Positions 1 through 5,678 of a stretch of DNA of 7,877 bases are shown one piece after another. A program made the translations under genes and the position numbers. How positions within the stretch are numbered: position 1 is the first letter of the stretch; each line of letters opens with the position of its first letter. The stretch is from Chloroflexota bacterium. Its GTDB lineage: Bacteria > Chloroflexota > Dehalococcoidia > RBG-13-53-26. The notes under the pieces are model-generated. The model saw only the letters and a list, made by a program, of their open reading frames with translations, did not search any database and had not been told where the DNA came from. Location: positions 1 to 7,877 of the forward strand of contig JAUWXW010000064.1 of NCBI GenBank assembly GCA_030616195.1, in the 5' to 3' direction.

Positions 1-369
1 GGCGATAGTAGTGGCATCAACAGCAGCTACCCTCCACTTGTACCCAAACTCGGACTTTATTTCCTGCGGCGTACTCTTGCTATTCACTATTACCACGCCG
101 TTTTCCTTGAGGCCAGAGGTGACATCTACAATGCTGAGTAATCTGGTCTCAAAAACGACTACAAAATCAGGCTCCTTGACCTCCGCCCTGATCCTGACAG
201 GTTTGTCGTTGGTTCTTACGAAGGCCTGGACGGGCGCTCCTCTTCTTTCTGGCCCGAAGGCGGGAAAGGCCAGTGCATACTTACCTTCAGCAATAGCGGC
301 CAAGGCGAGCAACTCTGCTGAGGTAACTGCTCCCTGGCCACCTCTGCCATGAAGTCTTAGCTCAATCAT
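1..369 (-). CDS. porG: 2-oxoacid (pyruvate-type):ferredoxin oxidoreductase, gamma subunit (5' part, runs off the left edge)
   Basis: This gene encodes the gamma subunit of a thiamine-diphosphate and Fe-S dependent enzyme that interconverts a 2-oxoacid plus CoA with acyl-CoA, CO2 and reduced ferredoxin in the cytoplasm. The reverse strand reads 123 open codons from ATG at 369. The N-terminus, MIELRLHGRGGQGAVTSAEL, carries the glycine-rich HGRGGQG motif of this subunit at about residues 7-13. Around residues 36-47 is a stretch reading FPAFGPERRGAP, which is characteristic of pyruvate-type gamma subunits. The family is usually about 180-200 residues, so roughly a third is missing at the window edge. 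The alpha, beta and delta subunits, if present, would lie beyond the left edge. No Shine-Dalgarno is visible; the -10 box ends nine bases before the ATG, which suggests a leaderless mRNA. Substrate choice (pyruvate, 2-oxoisovalerate or other) cannot be settled from this fragment, so the symbol is the most likely one only. Confidence 0.88.
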   Translation of the reverse strand, partial: MIELRLHGRGGQGAVTSAELLALAAIAEGKYALAFPAFGPERRGAPVQAFVRTNDKPVRIRAEVKEPDFVVVFETRLLSIVDVTSGLKENGVVIVNSKSTPQEIKSEFGYKWRVAAVDATTIA

Positions 370-378
370 TTTCGCACT

Positions 379-407
379 ATTATAGAGGTGTTGTTTTGGC
401 GGTGCAA
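379..407 (-). promoter_or_regulatory. Promoter of the oxidoreductase gamma gene
   Basis: On the reverse strand a perfect TATAAT (384-379) lies 17 bases after TTGCAC (407-402), which matches the first three bases of the -35 consensus. A start about seven bases past the -10 box would fall near 372, only two or three bases ahead of the ATG at 369. A dyad covers the -35 element. The call rests on visual consensus matching only. Confidence 0.55.
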
Positions 408-417
408 GTCTCACCGC
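399..417. promoter_or_regulatory. Inverted repeat over the -35 box, possible operator
   Basis: GCGGTG (399-404) and CACCGC (412-417) are exact inverted copies separated by seven bases. The left arm overlaps the proposed -35 hexamer of the gamma subunit gene, where a repressor or activator site would be expected. A 6-bp dyad this short can arise by chance, and I see no second copy in the window. Confidence 0.3.
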
Positions 418-560
418 GAGGGATACAGAATGGGCAGACGTGCCTAGTGATCTTTTTGCCCCAGGGTAGCAGGTGGGTAGCATAAGTGGCGAGGTCACCT
501 TAGGTCGCCCCTGGATTAGGGTGACAATCGCCTGAACAACTTCGAAACAGATTGAATCGA

Positions 561-590
561 TTGACTTCGCTTCGGGTTATGTGCTATATT
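561..590 (+). promoter_or_regulatory. Promoter of the tRNA-Pro gene
   Basis: TTGACT (561-566) and TATATT (585-590) are separated by 18 bases, each matching five of six consensus positions. Transcription would begin near 597, a few bases before the mature tRNA 5' end at 600, as expected for a short-leader tRNA transcript. Confidence 0.6.
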
Positions 591-599
591 CCCCTCTTG

Positions 600-676
600 C
601 GGGGTGTAGCGCAGAGGGTTAGCGCGCATGGTTTGGGACCATGAGGTCGGAGGTTCGAGTCCTCTCACCCCGACCA
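600..676 (+). tRNA. tRNA-Pro (anticodon UGG)
   Basis: This is a complete cloverleaf of 77 bases including an encoded CCA. The acceptor arms are CGGGGTG (600-606) and CACCCCG (666-672), followed by discriminator A and CCA. The anticodon stem CATGG/CCATG encloses the loop TTTGGGA, giving anticodon TGG, which reads CCA and, by wobble, other proline codons. The T arm is GGAGG-TTCGAGT-CCTCT, with a single G-T closing pair. The D arm is GCGC...GCGC around AGAGGGTTA. Everything expected of a functional proline tRNA is present. No attachment-site duplication of its 3' end was seen in the window, so there is no sign that it hosts an integrated element here. Confidence 0.97.
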
Positions 677-710
677 GGATTGGTTATTTGGATTTAGATA
701 CTGTCCGGGA

Positions 711-739
711 TTTACATATTCGGATTTCCGATTTAATAT
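711..739 (+). promoter_or_regulatory. Promoter of the membrane-anchored hypothetical gene
   Basis: TTTACA (711-716, five of six) and TAATAT (734-739, four of six) are spaced 17 bases apart. A start seven bases beyond the -10 box lands at about 746-747, directly on the ATG at 747. No Shine-Dalgarno precedes that ATG, so the mRNA is probably leaderless. Confidence 0.45.
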
Positions 740-746
740 GTAAGTG

Positions 747-1487
747 ATGAGAGCCAAAAACCCCTATATGTTGCTGGGCTTGGGGTTGCTGTTGACCGGG
801 GTCTGGCTCGCTCCTGTAGCCCATTTTCTCTTGGATTCCACGCCCCTGTCAGCGCTGGGGATGAGTCTCATGATTCTTGGCGTGGTTTGCCTTGTCCTGG
901 GAAGAACTCGGCCCACAATCTCGCCTGAAGTCAGCGCCCTCCTTCTGGAAACGAGCCTGGAAAATATCTCTGCGATAATAGAGGAGTTGGGTTTGAGGGC
1001 AAAGGCGGTTTATCTGCCGTCTTCGATGACGCAGGGACAGCCTCAGGCACTCATACCTCTGCACCTAAATCCCTCCCTGCCATCAATCGCCAAACCTCTT
1101 CCCAAGAGATTGATAGTCAAATATGGACCCAGTCCGGAGGACATGGGGCTGTTGATTGCTACTCCAGGGTCGGCGACCACAAAAATGTTGGATTCAATGC
1201 CAGGCCCTACCTCAGCGGAGCTGGAGGATGCCCTCTCATCTATTCTTGATGGGATGCTTGATATAGCCGACAGTGTCAGGGTGACCATGACTGACAAAAA
1301 TGCTACTATCGAGGTGTCCAATCCCCGAATAGAATACAAAAATATCCGCTTCTATGAATGCTTGGGAAGCCCGCTGGCCTCTATAGCCGCTGCGTTAGCT
1401 GCTGAGGCTCTAGACAAGCCAATCGTCATTGAGAGTGAGGCGCACGGCAAAGGTAAAAGCGTGATTGAGCTGGTGACCTTGGGGTGA
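747..1487 (+). CDS. Membrane-anchored protein of unknown function, two N-terminal helices
   Basis: I do not recognise this protein. It is 246 residues from ATG 747; a GTG at 744 would add one residue. Two hydrophobic segments near residues 8-29 and 34-52, joined by a short loop, look like a transmembrane hairpin. The motif GRTRP follows, and the charge pattern suggests that the remaining ~190 residues are cytoplasmic. This soluble part looks like a folded alpha/beta domain: a helix rich in L and E (about 60-85), a strand reading RLIVKYG, a GLLIATPGS motif near 136-144, an acidic helix, and a C-terminal segment in which GSPLASIAAALAAEAL precedes a terminal strand reading PIVIES. No cysteine cluster, Walker motif or catalytic signature stands out. 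It stands alone between the tRNA gene and the convergent etfA, with its own promoter, so context gives no functional clue. It is a conserved-looking coding region, not a shadow: it is long, begins at a plausible promoter, and the frame gives a coherent protein. Confidence 0.85.
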   Translation: MRAKNPYMLLGLGLLLTGVWLAPVAHFLLDSTPLSALGMSLMILGVVCLVLGRTRPTISPEVSALLLETSLENISAIIEELGLRAKAVYLPSSMTQGQPQALIPLHLNPSLPSIAKPLPKRLIVKYGPSPEDMGLLIATPGSATTKMLDSMPGPTSAELEDALSSILDGMLDIADSVRVTMTDKNATIEVSNPRIEYKNIRFYECLGSPLASIAAALAAEALDKPIVIESEAHGKGKSVIELVTLG

Positions 1488-1596
1488 GGATTTGCAATGG
1501 ATACATATCATAACCCGCCCAGGCTGTGATTGGAAAACTGGCCCTCTCAGCAATCAGAAACGTACATTGTATATTCAGGGAGAGGCAGAAGGTGTG

Positions 1597-2586
1597 TTAG
1601 GCATGGGCCTCTTTCAGCTTTGCGGTGAGCAGGGGTACTACTTTGAAGAGGTCTCCCACAATGCCGTAGGTGGCTACTTCAAAAATAGGGGCCTTGGGGT
1701 CTTCGTCGATGGCTACGATAATATCGGAGGTTTGCATTCCTGCCAAGTGCTGGGGCGCTCCGGAAATACCGCAGGCAATGTAGAGCTTGGGCGAGACGGT
1801 CTTCCCTGTCTGCCCGATTTGATGTGAATACGGGATCCACCCATCGTCTACCGGGGGACGTGACGAACCTAGGGCGGCACCAAGGGCTTCAGCCAGTTCA
1901 GCCACTATGTGGAAATTATCTGCCGCTCCCAGCCCACGGCCGCCACAAACAATAACATCGGCCTCTTCAAGCTTTACCGCCTCCGTCAAGTCCTTAAGCA
2001 GGTGAAGCAGCTTGGTCCTGGAAGTGACGGATTGTCTGTCGAAGTCCACTCGCACAATCTCTCCCTGGCGTGATTCATCCGGTCTACCTCTCTTGAAGAC
2101 GTGAGGACGGACAGTAGCTATCTGCGGCCTTTTCTCTGCACAGACGACGGTTGCCATTAGGTTGCTGCCGTAAGTGGGGCGCGTTTGGAGCAGGAGTCTG
2201 CTCTGTAGATCAATCTCGAGGCCGGTGCAGCTGGCAGCTACGCCTGTCTCCAATATGGCAGCTACTCTGGGGACAAAAGAGCGACCTAACGACGTGGCAC
2301 CGGTAAGCAGTATCTGCGGTTTGTGCTGGCGTATCAAATCAACAAGTACCCTGGTGTACAGGTCCTCGTCATGGTCGGTTAAGGACGGGTCATCTGCCAG
2401 GTAGACCTTGTCTGCCCCATAAGCAACCAGTTGCTCTATTCCTTCGACATTGTGCCCCAGGCATACAGCACATAACCCTGTTTCCAGGGCATTTGCTAGT
2501 CTTCGACCCTCCGACAACAGCTCATAAGCAACGCTCTTGATCTTGCCATCTTGCTCTTCAACGAATATCCAAACTTCAGACTTCAT
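1597..2586 (-). CDS. etfA: Electron transfer flavoprotein, alpha subunit
   Basis: This is the FAD-carrying subunit of the soluble EtfAB heterodimer, which takes electrons from acyl-CoA dehydrogenases. It is 329 residues, a normal length. Residues 1-190 form the variable N-terminal ETF domain. The conserved C-terminal FAD domain follows, with CGGRGLGAADNF (214-225), the FAD-contacting arginine in GSSRPPVDDGW (R243), GQTGKTV (258-264), the GISGAPQH signature (273-280), and APIF...YGIVGDLFKVVP near the end. The Asn usual in the AIN-x-DP stretch is Asp here (AIDEDP, D294). The gene follows etfB by 109 bp, longer than expected for a tight operon, and that gap holds a promoter candidate. Only a weak GGTAAG precedes the ATG. 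The sequence alone does not tell whether this ETF is an ordinary or an electron-bifurcating type. The gene ends facing the hypothetical gene, with no convincing terminator between them. Confidence 0.96.
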   Translation of the reverse strand: MKSEVWIFVEEQDGKIKSVAYELLSEGRRLANALETGLCAVCLGHNVEGIEQLVAYGADKVYLADDPSLTDHDEDLYTRVLVDLIRQHKPQILLTGATSLGRSFVPRVAAILETGVAASCTGLEIDLQSRLLLQTRPTYGSNLMATVVCAEKRPQIATVRPHVFKRGRPDESRQGEIVRVDFDRQSVTSRTKLLHLLKDLTEAVKLEEADVIVCGGRGLGAADNFHIVAELAEALGAALGSSRPPVDDGWIPYSHQIGQTGKTVSPKLYIACGISGAPQHLAGMQTSDIIVAIDEDPKAPIFEVATYGIVGDLFKVVPLLTAKLKEAHA

Positions 2587-2627
2587 ATCTTACCAGCAAA
2601 AGCCTTTCCAGATTCAGGTTCCTTTTT

Positions 2628-2656
2628 ATTTTAGGTGGACTCGCGACTGCGGACAA
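2628..2656 (-). promoter_or_regulatory. Possible internal promoter for etfA
   Basis: On the reverse strand TTGTCC (2656-2651, four of six) and TAAAAT (2633-2628, five of six) are 17 bases apart in the 109-bp gap between etfB and etfA. Transcription would start near 2621, leaving a leader of about 35 bases. This would let etfA be made in addition to read-through from the upstream genes. Confidence 0.4.
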
Positions 2657-2695
2657 CAGCGTAATAGACGAATTCAGGGTTTACCTAATCGGATG

Positions 2696-3475
2696 CTAAA
2701 TTATTTTTTGCAGCTTCTCCACCAGTTGCTCGACCTGGCTCTCCGGGCTGCCCTGAAGCAGTTCCCCCTGTCCTGCTTTCTCAGGAAAGAAGACCCTGAC
2801 CACCCGGGTGGGGGAGCCAGCCAGTCCAACTTTGCTCATGTCCACATCCAGTTCCTGAGCAGTCCAGGTTGCTATCTGGACCTTCTTTGACTGCATCAGT
2901 CCCCGAAGGGATGGCAAGCGAGGTACATTGATCTCTTTCACTACATTGATTACTCCGGGCAGGGGCATCTCGATAACCTGGTGTCCTTCGTCGACCATCC
3001 TCTGCACTGTCATACGCCCCTCTTTTATCTCCTCGATCTTACTCACGTAGGACACGAAGGGAATCCCCAGCCATTCAGCAATCTGCGGGGCTACCTGACC
3101 CGTGTCTCCATCCATTGTCTGTCTGCCGCAGATGACAATATCCGGCTGGCCCAGCTTCTGGAGTGCCTTAGCCAGGATATAGGACGTGGCCAGGGTATCA
3201 GACCCATCAAACACGGGATCGCTCAGCAGAATGGCTTCATCTACACCAAGGGCAATAGCCTCTCTCAACGCTTCTTCTGCTTCGGGCGGCCCCATGGTGA
3301 TAGCAGTAACCTTGCCCTCGTCCCGCTCCTTTAGTCTGATGCCCTCCTCCAGGGCATACATGTCAAAGGGGTTGATAATCATCTTGCCCTCTGCTTTGAT
3401 CAGGGCACCGGTTTGCGGGTCGATTTCAATTCTTGGTGTCTCGGGTACTTGCTTGATGCAAACAACGACATTCAT
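2696..3475 (-). CDS. etfB: Electron transfer flavoprotein, beta subunit
   Basis: This is the partner of EtfA in the heterodimer that shuttles electrons from the acyl-CoA dehydrogenase encoded just upstream. At 259 residues it has the standard length. The N-terminus MNVVVCIKQVPET is typical of the family. INPFDMYALEEG spans residues 34-45. The nucleotide-binding loop CGRQTMDGDTGQV (116-128) is where AMP or a second FAD sits in known structures. The family signature runs around VQRMVDEG...MPLPGVINV (157-178), and the SPTRVVRVFFP segment near 221-231 is also family-typical. Its ATG overlaps the dehydrogenase stop as ATGA, implying translational coupling, and a modest AAAGG sits about ten bases upstream. 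The last ~30 residues are a Q/E-rich helix. Nothing appears damaged. Confidence 0.96.
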   Translation of the reverse strand: MNVVVCIKQVPETPRIEIDPQTGALIKAEGKMIINPFDMYALEEGIRLKERDEGKVTAITMGPPEAEEALREAIALGVDEAILLSDPVFDGSDTLATSYILAKALQKLGQPDIVICGRQTMDGDTGQVAPQIAEWLGIPFVSYVSKIEEIKEGRMTVQRMVDEGHQVIEMPLPGVINVVKEINVPRLPSLRGLMQSKKVQIATWTAQELDVDMSKVGLAGSPTRVVRVFFPEKAGQGELLQGSPESQVEQLVEKLQKII

Positions 3476-4629
3476 TCTCGTAATGCCTTTCTCTTAAGAA
3501 CCTGCAAGGCAATTTCGTTTCTCAGAACCTGATTGGTGCCTTCATATATCTGAGTAATCTTGGCATCCCTCATCATCTTCTCTATCGGGTAGTCGCACAT
3601 ATAACCAACACCGCCGAAGATCTGCACTGCATCGGTAGTGACTTTCATCGCCATGTCTGCGGCAAAGACCTTGGCCATAGCAGCCTCTTCGGCGAAGTTC
3701 CTTGCTCCGCTATCAATTGTTCTCGCCACGGCGTAGACCATGGCTCGGGCGGCTTCCAATTCAATGGCCATGTTAGCCAGCATGTGCTGCACCGCTTGCA
3801 GGGATGAAATCGGGTGACCGAACTGGATGCGCTGGCGTGCATAGTCTACTGCTGCCTCCAGGGCACCCTGGGCAATACCCACTGCTTGTGCAGCAACTCC
3901 AGGGCGGGACCGGTCTAGTGTCCTCACCGTAATGATAAAACCTTGTCCCTCTTTACCAATCAGGTTCTCTTCGGGTACCCGGCAATCCCGGAAAATCAGT
4001 TCGCGCGTAGCCGAGGAGCGGATACCCATCTTCTTTTCTCTCTTGCCAAAGGAGAAGCCAGGAGTGTTCTTCTCTACTACAAACGCACTGGCACCCCGGC
4101 TGCCTTTTGCCGGATCGGTCATGGCAATGACCGTATATATCTCGGCCTCGCCGCCGTTGGTGATAAACTGCTTGGTACCATTTAGCACGTAGTATCCCTT
4201 TTCTGGGCTGGCAGTTGTTCTTATGTTGCCGGCATCGCTACCGGCGGTTGATTCAGTTAGAGCAAAGGCAGCCAATCTCTTGCCAGCGGCAACACCAGGA
4301 AGATATTTTTGTTTTTGCTCCTCACTGCCGTGGTGGACCACAGGGAGGCATCCCAGGGCAGTGGCGGCATAGCAGATGGCGATGCCCCCACAGGCTCGAG
4401 ATAACTCCTCTACTACCAGGCAGAGATCGAGGCATCTCCCCCCCAGTCCTTCATATTCTTCCGGTATGAATACCCTGAACATGTCGGCATCAGCCAGTTC
4501 CTTCATTATCTCCCAGGGGAACTCTTCTTTTTCATCCAGTTCCGCTCGCACGGGCATTATTCGCTCTTCAGCGATTCTTCGGGCCAGGCTCTTTATTGTT
4601 CTTTGCTCTTCGTCCAGAAAATACTCCAA
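3472..4629 (-). CDS. Acyl-CoA dehydrogenase (short/medium-chain type)
   Basis: This FAD enzyme introduces the alpha-beta double bond into an acyl-CoA and passes electrons to ETF, whose two genes follow directly. I place the start at TTG 4629, giving 385 residues. The protein then opens with MEYFLDEEQRTIKSLAR, the usual N-terminus of the family, and a strong Shine-Dalgarno lies seven bases upstream. A longer reading from TTG 4668 adds 13 unconserved residues and would begin upstream of the predicted transcription start. Landmarks: signature one AFALTESTAGSDAG (121-134), the FAD-binding FITNGGEA region (155-162), signature two QIFGGVGYMCDYPIEKMMRD (336-355), and IYEGTNQ (361-367), whose glutamate E363 is the expected catalytic base of short- and medium-chain enzymes. 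The stop overlaps etfB by four bases. The exact acyl substrate cannot be read from the sequence. Confidence 0.96.
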   Translation of the reverse strand: MEYFLDEEQRTIKSLARRIAEERIMPVRAELDEKEEFPWEIMKELADADMFRVFIPEEYEGLGGRCLDLCLVVEELSRACGGIAICYAATALGCLPVVHHGSEEQKQKYLPGVAAGKRLAAFALTESTAGSDAGNIRTTASPEKGYYVLNGTKQFITNGGEAEIYTVIAMTDPAKGSRGASAFVVEKNTPGFSFGKREKKMGIRSSATRELIFRDCRVPEENLIGKEGQGFIITVRTLDRSRPGVAAQAVGIAQGALEAAVDYARQRIQFGHPISSLQAVQHMLANMAIELEAARAMVYAVARTIDSGARNFAEEAAMAKVFAADMAMKVTTDAVQIFGGVGYMCDYPIEKMMRDAKITQIYEGTNQVLRNEIALQVLKRKALRE

Positions 4630-4636
4630 GACAGGT

Positions 4637-4643
4637 CTCCTTT
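4637..4643 (-). promoter_or_regulatory. Ribosome binding site that fixes the dehydrogenase TTG start
   Basis: The reverse strand reads AAAGGAG, a near-perfect Shine-Dalgarno, seven bases before TTG 4629. It lies inside the longer open frame, so it argues for the downstream start over TTG 4668. Confidence 0.75.
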
Positions 4644-4667
4644 CTTGGGCGTTGCCGTAATGAGCCA

Positions 4668-4696
4668 ATTTTAAGCATATCTTGGCAGCTTATCAA
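4668..4696 (-). promoter_or_regulatory. Promoter of the acyl-CoA dehydrogenase-etfB(-etfA) operon
   Basis: TTGATA (4696-4691) and TAAAAT (4673-4668) on the reverse strand each match five of six consensus bases with an ideal 17-base spacer. The start should be near 4661, giving a leader of about 32 bases that contains the AAAGGAG site. The -35 box lies only three bases from the inner end of the 161-bp inverted-repeat segment. Confidence 0.6.
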
Positions 4697-4724
4697 GCTA
4701 CATAATTCGCACCGGCAGAAGCTA

Positions 4725-4767
4725 AAGGACCCTGCTGCTTCCCTGCCTTCGGGAAAACACGGTCCTT
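4725..4767 (-). terminator. Hairpin, possible weak terminator after the PAC2 gene
   Basis: AAGGACC (4725-4731) pairs exactly with GGTCCTT (4761-4767). Within it TTCCC (4739-4743) pairs with GGGAA (4751-4755) around a seven-base loop. On the reverse strand the stem is followed by TAGCTTC and not by a T-run, so it is at best a weak intrinsic terminator for the dnaN-PAC2 transcript. It may simply be a branch of the larger 161-bp structure. Confidence 0.3.
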
Positions 4768-4786
4768 CAGACGTACTTGGAGCAGT

Positions 4787-4820
4787 AAGTGTAGAAGAAG
4801 GTAAGACTTCCGTATCACTT
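4787..4820. repeat. Second internal hairpin of the 161-bp segment
   Basis: AAGTG (4787-4791) and CACTT (4816-4820) are inverted copies, with GAAG (4797-4800) and CTTC (4807-4810) able to pair inside them. The stem is short and interrupted, so it counts mainly as part of the branched fold suggested for the whole segment. Confidence 0.25.
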
Positions 4821-4870
4821 GTGGTAGTCGTGGATTGCAATTGAGAGGGGCGAATTATGTCCCGGTTAGG

Positions 4871-5668
4871 TTAGCCCTTTTCTTCCTCTTCAGGGCGCTC
4901 CCAAAGGGGCACGGTGAAGTGATCGATGTACTGTCGGCGGCTTTCCTTAACTGCTTCGGCTATCTCTTGGCGGGCTTGGTCGGCCATACCATCCAGCTCT
5001 GTCATATCGATATCGATTTTCAATATTCTGGTCAATATCTCGAGCACTGATTTGGAAGCTACCGGGTTTCCTATTTCGCTGAGGTAGCGGGGGCTCTCTC
5101 CAAGGAGGCAGGTGCCTTTCAGGTCCCTTTCCTTGGCTACCGAGAGAAGCAGACCGTTCATACCGGCAATATAGAAGTTACCCTTGAGCACAAGACCTTG
5201 TGCCTCCAGTTCACTCAGCAGTCCACGGTGTGTCGTTGCTGCCCAGACCCGTGGCTGTTCTGCAAACTGGGGGACAACTGCAGCAGCAAAGGTGTATATA
5301 TGAGTAACCCCAAGTCTTTGGGCGAAGCCTAGTAGCTGCTGGGCAAATTCATAGCTCCTGGAAGCAGGCTGCGCCTCGCCAATGAAAATCATGAGGTCTG
5401 CCCCGGCACCCTTCCTTTTCCAGTAGTAGAATTTGCTCTGAGGTAGCCTGGGCAATTGTATAAGGTTTTTGTCCACAAAAGTACCGTTAAGGTCAAAGAA
5501 GGACGAAGGCTCAATCTCGGCAAATTCTTCAGCCCCCAACTTTTCACTCAGGTAGTTGGCGGCTATAAGGGCAACATTGGCCACACCCGGCCAGGCAGCT
5601 ACCAACGAGGGGCGACTAAGCTTGGGCTCACTGTAGACCTTGATTATCCCTTCCCCACGCTTCCTCAT
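4871..5668 (-). CDS. PAC2-family protein (proteasome-assembly-chaperone-like)
   Basis: The 265-residue product belongs to the PAC2 family, named for a eukaryotic proteasome assembly chaperone and common in archaea, actinobacteria and Chloroflexota. The bacterial role is not established. Recognisable parts are AAWPGVANVA (24-33), GEAQP (97-101), GVTHIYTFAA (120-129), IAGMNGLLL (167-175), LLGESPRYLSEIGNP (188-202) and ASKSVLEIL (204-212). The last ~50 residues form a charged helical tail ending in EEEEKG. There is no signal peptide or membrane segment, so it should be cytoplasmic. ATG 5668 is the only sensible start, with AGAGG just upstream. The gene begins 10 bp after the dnaN stop and is presumably co-transcribed with it. 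The family assignment is confident. Any link to proteasomes or to replication is inference from the name and the neighbour. Confidence 0.9.
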   Translation of the reverse strand: MRKRGEGIIKVYSEPKLSRPSLVAAWPGVANVALIAANYLSEKLGAEEFAEIEPSSFFDLNGTFVDKNLIQLPRLPQSKFYYWKRKGAGADLMIFIGEAQPASRSYEFAQQLLGFAQRLGVTHIYTFAAAVVPQFAEQPRVWAATTHRGLLSELEAQGLVLKGNFYIAGMNGLLLSVAKERDLKGTCLLGESPRYLSEIGNPVASKSVLEILTRILKIDIDMTELDGMADQARQEIAEAVKESRRQYIDHFTVPLWERPEEEEKG

Positions 5669-5678
5669 CGCCTCTCTT

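Larger units (their letters stand above)
4700..4860. repeat. 161-bp segment bounded by a perfect 11-bp inverted repeat
   Basis: ACATAATTCGC (4700-4710) and GCGAATTATGT (4850-4860) are exact inverted copies at the ends of an AT/GC-mixed, apparently non-coding stretch between the PAC2 stop and the dehydrogenase promoter. Inside are two further local dyads (4725-4767 and 4787-4820), so a single strand could fold as a closing stem with two hairpin branches. Two readings fit: a small non-autonomous mobile element with terminal inverted repeats, or a structured 3' RNA region of the dnaN-PAC2 transcript. I see no target-site duplication at the ends, and no second copy in the window. Confidence 0.45.

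Noticed and set aside
11..352. Plus-strand open frame of 113 codons at the left edge
   Set aside because: It is the complement of the oxidoreductase gamma subunit gene, whose reverse-strand translation shows clear family motifs.
690..734. GGATTT at 690, 708 and 722 plus CGATTT at 729, between the tRNA and the hypothetical gene
   Set aside because: Spacings are irregular (18 and 14 bases) and the unit is only six bases in AT-rich promoter sequence, so it does not make a convincing repeat array or operator set.
1488..1596. Possible bidirectional terminator between the convergent hypothetical gene and etfA
   Set aside because: The best pairing is CCTCTC with GAGAGG across a loop of about 35 bases and no T-run, which is too weak to call.
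4630..4668. Longer dehydrogenase reading from TTG 4668
   Set aside because: The 13 extra residues are unlike the family N-terminus, the predicted transcription start (about 4661) lies downstream of that codon, and a strong AAAGGAG sits in front of TTG 4629.
4596..4844. Plus-strand open frame across the dehydrogenase 5' region and the 161-bp segment
   Set aside because: It begins antisense inside the dehydrogenase gene, has no ribosome binding site, and its translation has no recognisable or coherent protein character.
5468..5480. TTGTCCACA, one mismatch from a DnaA box
   Set aside because: It is a single copy inside the PAC2 coding region with no neighbouring boxes or AT-rich unwinding element.
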